A stretch of 64,000 nucleotides of DNA from Leptoclinus maculatus (taxonomy: Eukaryota > Chordata > Actinopteri > Perciformes > Stichaeidae), in the NCBI GenBank assembly GCA_032191485.1, contig JAVDOI010000010.1, forward strand, positions 5,403,808 to 5,467,807, written 5' to 3'. Shown in pieces: positions 39,291 through 53,040 of the stretch; within the stretch, counting starts at the first letter, position 1; each line of letters begins with the position of its first letter. Both the position numbers and the translations under genes were made by a program. Below the pieces are notes generated by a model, which saw only the letters and a list, made by a program, of their open reading frames with translations, made no database searches and was not told the origin of the DNA.

Positions 39291-42200
39291 CAGCATCCTC
39301 CCCCCATTGAGGTCTGTAAAACCGAGTAAGTTAAACACTTCCTCACAGCTGGACGGCAGGATTGAGTTGATCAATTTGTCAATACTCTGTCTTGATCGTT
39401 GAACTGACCCGCGCTGCAGGGTGTGTCTGTATGCACACGGGGGGGGGGGGGGGGAAGGGGCATAGAGGTGTGTGTGTGTGTGTGTGTGTGAGACGCATGA
39501 TAATATTGAAGGCAGTGGTAAACAGCCAGAGATAGCTAAAAGAGGAGCGTGCATTATGGATAGATCTGCCTCTATATAGACATCTATGAGACACACACAC
39601 ACACACACACTCATTCACTCAACCTCAGGCGGAATTGACAGGTAGACGCAGAGAAAAAGAGGAACAATTAGTTTCCTCCAAGCTAGTCTCAGAGGAGTGG
39701 ACGTGTAAAGACAAAAAAGGGAACTATCTAGTTCACCGCTATTTGCTGTGGAGTGCGCTTCCTAGAAATGTTTTAGATTCACCACCTGTGTGGAATCGCA
39801 CATACACACTCAAGGGTATGTGATCTTCCGTAGACGTGCAATAAAGCTATATTGGTATCCGTGTGGTGAAAAAACAATCTGTGCCGTGTATCTAGGTCTA
39901 CGGAAAACATACAGGATCATAATCCAGCTGTGCATTTCTCTTTCAGACACTGTGGCTACATCAAAGCCAAGCAAGACCCTGATGAGGAGAAGATGCAGTT
40001 CCAACATGGCCGAGGTAAAGACACAAGACACACGCGCAGAAATGCTTGGACGTGTATCGCTATCATAAATGTGCATGTTTCGGTTTCTCGTCGTGTGCCG
40101 TACCAAGATTCACCACTGCAATAAATAACATCTGTTTGTCGAACTCAACGATTTGTCTTGAGATGTAAGTTTGTGTTTATGCAAGCAAGCTTCAACACCA
40201 TCCAGCAATGGATCAAATCACCTGTATTTATAGTTTACACAGTTGAAGACTCCAGGAGGAAAAGCACTCACACTTGGTTATTCACATACAATAGTCGTGC
40301 TGTGTTTGCACACCTTCTAATGTATTGTTGGAAAAACAAGTCAGAGCTACAGTCAATGCAGTTGGTGCTCATGTACGTCTCCGACTTTGCAGCGTTCTCA
40401 GCTAAATAAACCACATTGTTTCACACTCTTACATAAATGTTTGCTGGCAAAGTGTAGCTCCTTATGGGTTCCTGTTAAAAGTTATGAGTCATTTTAACAC
40501 CATTGCTAACAAAGTAGTTATGTGTTTAATTATGTAATAATTTGCGATGTCACTCAAACAGAACGCCCACGCTCGAGCTCCCATTTTAACATGCCTTCAC
40601 ACTGCTGAAATGTCCAATTAGAAACCAGTGTGGGTTCCTGGAGAAAAACCATTTCCCAGAGGGATCAATACACTATTGCTATACATACACCGAGCAAATT
40701 CTGGTTATATCGGCACATTTAACTTTCATTTCTCCCCTTTTTCCTCCTCATGCAGTCAAGCTGCCAGGCAGCAGGATCTACATCCATCCTCACACCTACG
40801 AAGACCCCAACCAGGCTGTCAGGGACTTTGCCAAGGAGATCGATGCTTCCAATATTCGCATAGAGAGAGTCATTGGAGCTGGTGAGTTGGCAGTAAAACA
40901 GCAGTCGACTATTTATGTCAATAAAAAGAGTAACATTTTGAACCTGAATTCAAATTACTATTGCCTTTTTTCGTAGGGGAGTTCGGGGAGGTTTGCAGTG
41001 GTCGGCTGCGTGTTCAGGGAAAGAGGGAGATCTACGTGGCCATCAAGAGTCTGAAGGCAGGATACTCTGACAAACAGAGGAGGGACTTCCTGTCTGAGGC
41101 CTCCATCATGGGCCAGTTTGACCATCCGAACATCATCAGGCTGGAGGGTGTGGTGACAAGATGTGAGTGACGCGTTTGGTTTGGTAACCACACACTCCCC
41201 TTTCCTTTCTCTGTAGTGAGTGAGCTGGTGGCGATGTAAATAAGAGCTAACCCTGAACCAGATGAAAACAACCCCATTACCATGGCAATGCTTTGATGAA
41301 GCATGGCGGTGTGCATGCGAACGGCTGCTGTCTGCCTCGCATGCAGCCATTTGTTTAATTCACATGATTGTGTTGGGCAAATAGGGCAAGTTTGTCCGTG
41401 TGTACGAAATAGACACAGGCCTGGTTCAGCAAGATAGCCGATTTGTTTCGCTGGGCCTCGCTCTCAATCCCGCTCTCTGTCCATGTATCTCTCTCTCTCT
41501 CGTCTCATACCTCTCAGCCAGTGTCCCTCTAATCTTTTCATTCAAGCGCTCCCCCACTTTTCTCCTGTCTCTATTTGTCTCCCTCTCTCAAACCCAGAAT
41601 ACGTCAATTGCAAAGCAGGCTAGATTTGATAACACACATTTTTCTGTCAGTTTTTGGACCTACAACCACACTGAAGGCACAACTTGCTCCGTAGTTTAGG
41701 CCGATGGTGTGCGTTGATGCAATCCCCTGGAGCTCTTTACTTGACAGAATCGTTTGAACTGCCAACAAGCATGGCGGAAAGCCTGGTCCTTGCTGCACCT
41801 GGTTATCCCCCGCCTTCATGGCCAAACTGTTATCGCGACCAAAATGCAAAGCTTGGTGCGCGTGTGTGTGGCTTGGTTCTCATAATTTGTGAAATGGTCC
41901 AGCAATTATGCGTTAATGAACTGCAAAGCCAACCGCTAATGTTATGTTTTTATATTATAATCTTGTGTGGCAGTAAATTCAAGAAGACAACTCTTGTTAG
42001 CTCGAACCCATTCTGTGATCTCTTACCTTAAATGTCAAAATAGGTGATCACCAACACAGGCATCGTAAAATTCGATCCGTATTTGTGTTGATTTCGCAGT
42101 GCAGAAGTGCCTGACTAACCGATCAAATCTGTATTTTCTGCTCGTTCAGATGGCGTTCAGTGACAGCAACTAAAGTGGGAGTTTGTCCGCGATAAAACAC

Positions 42201-44281
42201 AGTATTCATAGAATGTCATGCAGACATTTCTTAGAGATGAACAGAACCAAAAGGAAGATGGAGATAGTCAAATACACCTCCGCTCTCCCCCTCTCTCCCT
42301 CTGTCTCACACACACACACACACACCAACACACACACACAAAGATCTCGAGTCCATCACACACACCGGTGCTCAGTGGCACTTAGGCCAACAATAAAAGA
42401 GCATATGCATATGCATAGGCTTTTATCATGAATATTAATAATCCATAAAGTTAATTGGATGTGTTTTTAGGCTCATGAATATTCAGCAGCATGCATATTT
42501 CTTATTCTCTCTCTCTCTGTGGTAACTGTGACCTTTACACCTTTGCATAGTTGATTGAGGCCGTTTGTAAGAGTACTACAGCAACAAACTAAATCAACTG
42601 TGGGTTTTTTTTTGTATTATTCTGGCAGGAAGACATGTCATTATGGCACTTTCTTTTCAATGGCACAAGCCATTCCAATTAAAAATACCAGAATAAATTC
42701 AAGGCTTACTCCAAATCCTTGAAATGTTCTGCTGACTGTGGAATGATTGGCTTGACGGGCAACTTAAACATAATCGGGCTTTTTTTTTACTTTGCTGTGC
42801 TCTATGAATATAACAACATGTTTGTGCTCCTTTTTTTGTTGTTGTTGTTGCTGTGTGTGAACGTAACGAGCGTCTGTCTACTTGTACATGCCTTTCTTTG
42901 TGTCTCTCATCTCACTTGTCTTCACGGCACATTGAGAAGCTGATAGAGCTCCTCAGGAACAAATCTCACCAGCGGAGCAGTAATTTCACAGGTCACAGCC
43001 CAGGGTGCATATGTGAGAGTGAGGGGGTGAGAGTTGAGATGGGTCAATAATTCCTTCAGGCGTTTTTTCTTTAGCACCAGCTGGTCCCTTCACACCGCCC
43101 TCAGTCTAATCAGGCAGGCTGACCCTGACTGCTCTGGGCTCAGGTGTGTTGGATTGGTTTGTGTAGGTGTAGGCAGTAGTAGAATCAGCAGTTATAGGAG
43201 TACTATTAGTTGGAGTAGTACTGAGAGTAGCTGTCATCACTGTTCTGCTATGGTACTACAGTATGAAGCAGCAGCAGCAACAGTTGTAAACATATTAATA
43301 CCAGTAGAAATGATACTGTAAAAAGCAGAACTTCTCGTGTGAGGATATCAGACAAGAAAAGAGTTTATTTGGCCTAAGAACAAAATGTGCTAAGACTTGA
43401 CTGGATGACAGTATCACACTCGTATCTGTCTGCTAAATATGAAGCCGGAGCCTGGAGACTGTTAGCTTAGCTTATCATAAAGACTGTAAACAGTGGGGGA
43501 AAAGCTAACCTTGCTGTGTCCAAGGATACAGTGTGTGCGCATTAAACAGACAAAGTGTGACGTGCAGTGGTGCTGGTAGGGCAATTATTTTTTTAACCTT
43601 TGAACAGAACCACGGTACCGGTATCCCTCGGATTCTAGTCTTTATGATAGGCTAAGATAACCAGCTGCCGACTGTAGCTTCATATTTAACGGACAGACAG
43701 GAGATCATCATTATCATCTGACTCACGGCAAGGAAGCAAAAAAGTGCCTTCTTCAAATAGGAAGAAGGAGCACTTTAGAATGATTGGTAACGTTAATAAT
43801 AGTCTTACAAGTAACAGCATAATAGAAGTACTACTAGTGCTATGGTAATACATGATAGTAGTAGTAATGATGGAGGGTAGCGAATGCAGCAATGATGGTG
43901 TGTGTGTGTGTGTGTGTGTGTCATTTCCTCTTAAAACCTCATAAGCCCTCTGCCTCCTCCATGTGCCACTCTAATAACCTACTCTGCTGTCTGTCACCTG
44001 ATTGTTGCTATTGTCATGCTAATTACAGCACCACATGCGAAAAAAAAGGTCTTTCTTTTCTCTGTCTGTCTCTCTACACATCAGGAAAGTGCAGCATTCT
44101 GCCCCCACCCCCGCCCCCCCCCCCCCCCTCCCCTCCATCTCCTTATCTTCCCCTCATCTCCCCGTCCCTCATTTTATCCATCCATCCTTTATGTGTTTTA
44201 CAATCGCTGCAACAATCGGCTCATTTGGAAAACCCTCAATTACCGAGCTCCATCTCATCTGCCCACATTGCCACCCCCCCC

Positions 44282-44324
<43 letters not shown>

Positions 44325-45159
44325 AAACTGAAAAGGTGCTATCAAAACCGCCCGTCTCTTCCATCCGTCTTTCTGTTTGAAGAAACTAGTCATTAGTTTA
44401 ACTGTGTGTCTTTGTGCGATGAATAATAAGTGTTTCAATCTTTCCTGTCAGAGCGTTTTGAAGTTATTCACGTTTTGAATACGTATGCAGATCTGGAGAT
44501 TGGACTGTGGGGACAAATGAGGAAGAGGAGAAACGGGAGGGGAGCGTAGAGAAAGGGAGACAACGGGTGCGGGACGGAGGGAAGAAGTGAGGGGACGGAG
44601 ACGAGATAGGACACGAGAGCGAGGAAATGAGAGAAGATGGGGCTTGAAAACGAACGAGGGCAACGGGGGGGAAGAGATATGAGGGTGAAAAAAAGGGGGC
44701 GGATGGACGAGAGGAGAGATGGCGAGCAGGCAAACGTGAGGAAATGAGAGGAGATGAGAAAGCGAAGAGGGGGCGAGAGAGGTGAAGAGAGGGGTAGAGA
44801 TAAGGTTATTGAGTTTCTGTCTGACTGTTTCTCCGCACCCTCACGTGGCGCTTCCCAGAACAGAGATCTGTCCTGTGTTAAAAGCATCGTATCACTTAGT
44901 TCAGAGCCTTAACATTAATCAATACAGCAGTTATTTCATTTTCTCGTTTGTACCTTGGGCCGCCTCATTCAATAATGCGGTAATGTGGCCCGCTGGCGCA
45001 AACACAGATAGCCACTCATAATTTAATTGTCCAGATGTATACGGACTGTATCACTTTCGTTTACACTCACACTGACACACACAGAAACAGCCGCTCATAA
45101 TGTAATTTACCAGATGTATAGACTCCATCACTTTGACACACGCACACACACAAATAAAT

Positions 45160-45220
<61 letters not shown>

Positions 45221-45367
45221 AGGCCTAAATAATCCTAGCTCCATCCTGAGGGAAGCAGAGACCACACTTTCTTCTCTCACTTAATGAAGAGCTGTAAAAA
45301 GAAGAGCAACTCCTCACTGATTGTTCCATAACACACTCCACCTGGCAGAGCATCGATACTCAATCTG

Positions 45368-45399
<32 letters not shown>

Positions 45400-46163
45400 G
45401 GGAGGTGTTTTTTAGCTCCACAAACGGCTGCGTTATTTCGAAAGGCGATGAAAGGCTATACATTGGAATGAATGTGAATGTGATTAGTTAATTATGCGCT
45501 TTCAGGAGGAAATTGCAGAATGCTCAAAAATGTCTGGCAGTGAGGTGCTCCACGCAGAGTTGAAGAGGCTCCGTGCTGCCAGTGTGTGTGTGTGTGTGTG
45601 TGTGTTTGAAATGTGGATGGCATGTGATGAAGTCGCTACGAGAACTGAAAGGGATTCATTGTGTCGTCGAGTGTGTGAGTGTGTTTGTGCTGGCACTTAA
45701 CAAAAAGAGACGGAACGAGCTAATATACAGCTCAAGTGCGTGTGGTCGGTTTTATTGGTAACCTCTGTTATCTTTCAGAGTTGCAGGGATAATTCTGTAT
45801 GGCAGGTGTCCAGATGATGGCTAGTGATAGCAGTGTGTCTGTGTGTCTGTGTGAACGTGCCAGGCTCACATGGACCTCTAAGCCGACACAACAGGATGAA
45901 TGTGTTTCATTGGGCTTCTCCCTCAATGGTAAGATACATACACACACACACACACACACACACCTCCCTTGGTGGACAGAAGGCTGTGAAGAGTCAAACC
46001 TCCTTTCAGTCGGGAACAATCCCATCAGCGGTTTTATCTGTAGCTGTGACAAACACACACACACACACACAAAAGTACACATAAGTTCTCCACCTCTGAT
46101 CAGAGCTGAAATCAGATGGTCATCCCCCCCATCCACTTGCCATGCCCTGAAACCAGCTCTGTG

Positions 46164-46204
<41 letters not shown>

Positions 46205-46349
46205 GACACACAAACACAGGCCCCGTGTGGAGATAAATGTGACCAGCAGTCCTCACCCCCAGCAGAAGAAAATCCAATTCTATTTCACTTTTATCCCTGA
46301 GACTAATGTTACTGTCAGAGAAGACACCACCACCAGAGACCAGGCAACT

Positions 46350-46434
<85 letters not shown>

Positions 46435-49089
46435 TCTCTGTGTGTGTGTGTGTGTGTTTGCTGCAGTGAGATAGTGAATTCATTTAAGGTGATGTATTGC
46501 TGTCTTTACCTACAATCTCACTGTAGGCCTCGGTGGTGTTGTTCCTGCCTTTCCATGACAAGCATTTGACCCCTCCTCCTTTCCTCCCCCTCTTTCCCTT
46601 CCTTCTCCTTTCCTCCTTCTCTTCTTTCTTTTCCTTTTCCTCCTTCTCTTCTTTCTTTGCCTTCCCTCTTCTCACTTGCCCTTTCCTCCTACCATCCGTC
46701 TTTCTTTTCCCTCTTTTATCTTTTAACCCTTTGCTTCTTTTGTCCAATTTCCACTACACTCTTTAAATCCTTGATTTGTTTACCAGTCATTTCCTTTCTA
46801 TTCAAATTTTTTCTTCCAATTCATTTCACAAATCAAATTCTTAATTCAATGGAGCGTTATTGGCATGGCATTTTGATTAAAAGAAGAAGAAAAAAAACGG
46901 AGAAGGGAAAATAAAATGTCCTCTTGACTGTGTTCTTTAAGAAAACAGCCCATAAGAAGAGTCTGTCTCGTGCAGTCTCATCTCCACACCAGCTTTTTTT
47001 TAACCCAGTATCTCTGAGGTCTGATTGGGGAAATGTGACCTATTCATCACAACTGACATAGGCTGTGTGTTTACAAGCCATGCACACACCCACACACCAT
47101 TTGTACTGCACATTGCATGTTTGTTTGTGATTGGCAAAGCTCGGCTGTAAGGGGGGGGGGTGGTAACTGGGGGAGAACCCTGCAAAACGTGGACAACCGC
47201 TGTTTTTGGTGAGGCGGGTGTGTGCCTGTGTACATGTGATTGCAGGTACTTTGTTCATCATTTGTAAGCCCCACCAGATGCCATGCAGGGAGACCATAGT
47301 GCGCGGGGGCCCCGTCAGTCAACCACCCCTTCATCACACGAACACACACCCGTGCAGGTGCATGTAGCGATCCAACCACAACCCCCTTCCCCTTGAGGCT
47401 GATTAGTATTCACGAGATCTCAGGAGGCCCCTAATACACACACACACACACACACACATATTCTGGAGGATTGGTCCATTCTAATTATCTCCTGGCGTTT
47501 ATGGAGAGGGCTGATTAGAAGCTGTCAGTGTGACTGATGACGACATGCCATGTTATCCCCTGGAGAGAGGCAGAGAGACAGAGAGGGAGGCTGGTCACAG
47601 CTGTGGACTCAACTACTTCTCTGTCCTCGTCTCTTTACAGTTGGTGTCTTTCTTCCTTTGTAATTCTGCTCCAATAACGTCTGCCTTATTATGTGCCTCC
47701 GTAGGTAAACCAGTGATGATCATAACGGAGTTCATGGAAAACGGATCTCTGGACACTTTTCTCAAGGTGAGTCGCGGCTCAGCTGGAAGGAACACGACAC
47801 ACACACATTTCTTCCAAGGCCAGGGCCACGTGTCTTTACAAAGGCCCTGTGGAAAATGAATGGAAATTGTAGCCTTCACCCCCCCCCCCCCCCCCCAAAT
47901 TGCCATCCTGGAGGGCACATTCTTTTAAGAATAGATAAAAAAAAACATACCTGACTGAAGTTGTCTTTCATCTCAAGTTGGAGAATTCTGTATATAAAAC
48001 GTTTCACACTAAGGACTTAAGTTAACAAGTCTCCATTAAAATAAACACTATTTCAGCTCATTAGAGTTTTTAAACTTGAGCCACGTTGTTATTTGCAGCT
48101 AGGAACGACACATCAGACAATTTCAAAGTAAAACAAAATGCAACACATCTCCACTGAATGGTACAGTGTACGTAGAAGAGTAAATGGCATCTGTAATTAG
48201 ACATGGTGAGAGTATTTTATGGGGTGAAATGTTGAGTTTAAGTGACACAAACAGTAAAAAGAATGAAAATCATAATTGTCTAAACTACAGGAAAATAACC
48301 TCCAAAATACCAAAGAGATTTAATTAAAAAAAAAGTACAAAAAGTAGAAATATAACTAGAGACCTTCATCATAATCTGAAAATGATCTCAGTAAAGAGAA
48401 TAGATAGAGTATAAATCCCTGCCAGAACATTACAAAATGAAGTCTGGAAAAGCTGATTTTACTCAAGGTTATGGCTGAACCCCTTATTAGTGAACAGATT
48501 TAAAAATCAAAGGGAGTCTGTGGAGGTATTGCTTTGTTATTGAAATCGACATTATGACAAGAGTTAGAGGGGCCTGTCACTCAATACGTTATTACATGAA
48601 TTGATGTTTTAAAAAGAAAGGATTTTTCCTAAAGGCCATCCTCTAAAACACAAACCTGCAGACTGACTAACTCAAGAAATCTAAATGTATTTCTTCAAAA
48701 CTGAAAAGTATTTCTCATAATGTCAATTATATCCACAAAAGTATGGATCTTTATTACATTGCAGATGCGTAAGACAAGCCATATGATGTCATAAATGTGT
48801 GATTCATGACTCCTGCTCACGGAGCAAACGTCGCAGTATTGATTTAGCTGAGGAGCTTTGAATTAAGGTTTTGCATACACCCAGATGAATAGCTTGTTGC
48901 AGCCCCGATGTGCCTCACATTGAAAGTCCCCCTGATTCATATTCAGAGTTGCTTGTCAGCCAGTAAAATCACTGCAGTGCTCCAAAGCCATTAAGTCTGT
49001 GATGATGGGCCCATCGCTAAATAGACACCAATCCCATCAGCAACACTGAAGCAAAATGAAATGAAAACTGACAGATAAAAAATGGCCTG

Positions 49090-49147
<58 letters not shown>

Positions 49148-49814
49148 GCGCGCACAATCACACGTACACACACGCAGCACATGCATGTTGTGTGTTGCAG
49201 TATGTATTGTAATGAGGGTCATAAAGAGTGTGCGCAGTGGCTCAATATAATTATGGAATTGTATGGGTTTTACAGCTCATCCGTGCTCCTGGCATCCATA
49301 TGTGTCTTTAATTATGATGACCATTTATTAAGCAGTCGTCCCTCGGAAACAACAAAACCACTATTCTGTCAGAGAAGCTCTTCCTCTTTTAGTCTCCTTG
49401 TTTCTACCTCCAGTAGCCTTTCTATGCGTTTCCTTTTAGTTTTGTGGTAAACTTAAATATTATGTTAGAATTTGCCCAAAAAGTCACATTTTCCATCATC
49501 ACCTTTCTCATCCGTCTCCTTGTCTAACCTGTCTGCCCTGCATTTGTCTCCTCTTGCTCTTTTCCCCGCCCTGCCCACCCTTCCTCCTCCTTCCTGGCAA
49601 TGCAATGTGGTGGGCAGATTGATAGAGGAAGTCTGTAGGTTTGTTAGACAGTCCAATCAATCAGCATCTCACAAAACCACCGGCTAATTAACTTACTCCA
49701 CAGCTGCCGAGGGAGTGAGAGAGAAAGAACGATAGAGGAAGGGGAGGGGGGGTGCACAGATGTAGAAAGATGAGGGGAGATAGATAGATGGAGACTGAGT
49801 CAAAGTAATACAGA

Positions 49815-49859
<45 letters not shown>

Positions 49860-52800
49860 GACAGTGACTGAGGACAGACAGAGATGGATGGAGAGAACAA
49901 AGACAGAGGGAAGGAGAGATGATATAAAGGAGAGAGGGTGACTGATAACATGGATGGCTTTTTAACGGGGGCCGTTGGCCCGGGGCAGAAATAATTGGCA
50001 GAGGAAGGTGAGCTGGACCGTCATCGATCAACAGGCTCTGCTCTCTGCCAAAGACAGCTCAAATATGAAATCCAGCGAGCTCTGCTTGCATGCACGGTTA
50101 GTGTTAGAGAGGAAAGTTTTGACTTCTCTATCAGATCCAATCTTCTGCAAGCAGGATTTCTTTGGTGATTCTCCATTGATCGCTGGGTGGATCATTTCAT
50201 CTTTTGCTTGCCACCTCCCAGAGAGAGGTCAAAGCGGAGGGTTAGCAAGAGCTGGATGGGCTTCAGCGTCTAGCCCAGAGACAAAAGCACGGATTGCTGC
50301 CATTACAGGCGCTTGAATCCTGGCTTGAGCCTTCACTTCCTGCTGGGGTTGTTGTAGGACTTTGATCCTAATCGCTATGCCCCCCCCCCTGAAGTGGCTG
50401 AACGTCAGCATTTACACTGTGCTGTGTGTTAATTCATCTTCCTCCTTGCCTCTACCTACAGAAACACGACGGCCAGTTCACGGTGATCCAGCTGGTCGGC
50501 ATGCTGCGCGGCATCGCCTCAGGCATGAAGTACCTGTCAGACATGAGCTACGTTCACCGAGACCTGGCAGCTCGAAACATCCTGGTCAACAGCAACCTGG
50601 TGTGTAAGGTGTCTGACTTTGGCCTGAGTCGAGTTCTGGAGGACGACCCGGAGGCTGCCTACACTACAAGGGTAAGACGCTCTCAGCTGTCATGAACAAA
50701 TGTTACTGATCTGAGAAGGACCTGAGGATAATCAGACCTGATCCAAAACGTGGTCGACCCAAACAGACCCAAAGTAGAAGAGCAATAAATGTTATTTTTA
50801 CGGGTCCACACTCCACACTCTCCTCACACACCATGTGATCAGAGCTGATAGCAAGTCCACTTGTATCCACTTGGTATTATCACCATTCACACATGTGAAC
50901 ACAAGCACTAGAGGCACAGCTGGCTGCTATTAAATGTGAATGGAAACCTCTGAATGATATTCTGGCTCTGGCGCTGCATTCAAGACTCCAAAACTTGTGC
51001 CAAAGGGTGTGACGTGGAGCAGTTGAGAAAGTTTATGGAAATTATCTCCGACATGGGGGAGTGACAACCAATCATGCTTGTTTTGATTCCCACAGGAAAT
51101 AGAACAAGCACTTCAAACTAAATTTGGGGAAAGCTGATCACCGCGTTAAACGGCTTCCCAATTTGATATAACTTTAACAAGCCAATTGAAAATGATGCAT
51201 GAAAACACATCGCTCAGGAAATGAACCACTTTGTTTTCCATGATAGAAATGAGAGAAAACAACCATCCAATCAGAGCCGGATATGTAAATTAGGCTATAC
51301 ACGACGAGGAAGCTCATGAGTGGCAAGAGGGAGCCTGCTACTTTGAGTCCATATGTGTCAACAGACCTGATAATTTGGACGACTCTGGCCGAGTGTCTGG
51401 TCTCAGTTGCTACAGTAGGAACTGAGTGGACGTGTGATGACTTCTTCTCTACATGTATAAAACGTCTCTGTACTGACTGGACAAAGCCATAAGGCTGTAA
51501 GGGCCCTATCTTACACCCAGCGCAAAGCACAGCGCAACTGTCATTGCGAGTTTCAGACTGGTGCCGTTTTAACGAGCCATGTTGTATAAGTTGCAAATGT
51601 ACTCGCGCCCATCTGTGCGTCCACAGGTGGTTGGTCTTGATATGAGGTGTGGACAGGCGCGTTGTTGGCGCAATGCTTTCTTGAGGAAGGAGAAAGCAAT
51701 TGTGCCATTGACCAACTATATCTTGGACTAAAGTCAATGTTGCAGTATTTTCCTGCTATTGAAAGGGTGCATTATTCCGATCAGATGTGCCTTTATTTGC
51801 GGGTTCACGCGTACTCTCTGCTTGTTACACACACAGGGACGTGCAGCAGTGCTCCTCTTCAGTTAATTAGGTTATCAGCACAGTCGCTCACATGCAGGAA
51901 AATGGAGTTGTTGATGGGACAGAGGATTAGCAGACGGCGGAGGATGAGGGTCCACTGCTCTAATATAAAGTCTGTTTCCTTAGCTCCTTCAATTTGCCAA
52001 ATCCACCATCTGAATAGCAATGTACCAGGTGCAGGCACATCTGGCTATAAAGGTAATGGGAGATGACCATCTGATTGGTTTAATACATGTTACGCCCAAA
52101 ACGCACCTGTGATTAATTAAGAGGCTTAATACAACCTCTTTTGCCCCTTGCGCTGGTTAACTAAAGTAGAGTTGGACACACCCTAAATGCTGTTAAGCAC
52201 TTTAGTCCATGCGCTGTAGATGGTTTAAATAGGGCTCTAAAACTGTACTACACAATGCAGTTGGATTTTTATGAGGCCATGAAACCCAACTGATGACATA
52301 AACGTATACTGTTCCCAAAATTCAACACACACATTGGATGTATGCATACACACAAACTTCACGTTTTGCCCGCATATAGACAGATGAAAGAAGTCTTTGG
52401 TAATCACCATCCTCTCACAGAGCACGGAGAGAATGAAGAAACTCAAACGTCAGTGAGTTAAACCACTGCGGAGTAACTCATCTAAAATGCCCACAAGGAG
52501 ATGGCATTATTCATATTCATAGGAAGTGTTGGGGATGTTATTTTTAATATGGCATTAGCATTGCCCTGGGAGGAGTGTATCAGCCGCTGACTGCTCTATT
52601 GCAATCACACACACACCCCCACTGATGTCAGGAGACCTAGATGGAGAGCTGCAGGCATGAGGCCGAGGCGGAGATGGGGAAGAGACACAGAGAGAGAGAG
52701 AGAGAGAGAGAGTGGATATCAAATAAGACCGAGATCGAGGGAGGCTGAGAGAAAGAGAGGGAGCAAGAGAGAGAGAACGAGAGAATAAGGGAAGGCAGGC

Positions 52801-53005
52801 AAAGGATCCAGTGAGAGCAGTTAAGAGAAAAAAAAAGAGGATGGGGTAGGGGTGGACTGGGGGTGGAGGAAACAAAAGTACAGTGCCGAGTGACTTGGCA
52901 GCTTTGTCTTTTATTTGACTTTGACCAACCAGAGATGGGAAATGCTAGGTGGTGCAGAGGCAGCTGCCGCATGTTAAAAAGCTGAACTGAGCCCTATAGA
53001 GGTAC

Positions 53006-53040
<35 letters not shown>

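Larger units (their letters stand above)
27314..39946 (+). other. 12.6 kb intron between transmembrane and juxtamembrane exons
   Basis: It holds a purine-rich tract at about 28865-29270, GT tracts at about 31060, 31294, 33589 and 38583, CA at 39250, G-runs near 38041 and 39440, a foldback at about 35470-35600, a teleost repeat fragment near 34800, a possible LINE scrap near 32990 and a low-repeat AT-rich block at 33180-33560 that looks like a conserved noncoding element. No second gene is supported on either strand. Confidence 0.85.
41163..47704 (+). other. 6.5 kb intron within the kinase N-lobe
   Basis: It contains an octamer-like motif cluster at 42399-42500, a palindromic repeat copy at about 43410-43745, a purine-rich tract at about 44515-44800, a diverged direct duplication at 45002-45134, long CA/GT tracts at 45161-45217 and 46354-46456 and a pyrimidine tract at about 46565-46700. 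No coding sequence is seen. Confidence 0.85.
47767..50461 (+). other. Intron k-l
   Basis: A 2.7 kb intron with a C-tract at about 47878-47896, a CA tract at 49092-49144 and a CT tract at 49818-49857. The block 48000-49080 is AT-rich, free of simple repeats and without open coding frames. Confidence 0.8.

Noticed and set aside
44468..44887. Minus-strand frames of 139, 89 and 71 codons
   Set aside because: They are low-complexity translations of the polypurine tract at 44515-44800.
51174..52066. Open frames on both strands (187 and 139 codons)
   Set aside because: Both overlap the Harbinger-like MITE. Neither shows transposase or other known motifs, and the element is too short to be autonomous.
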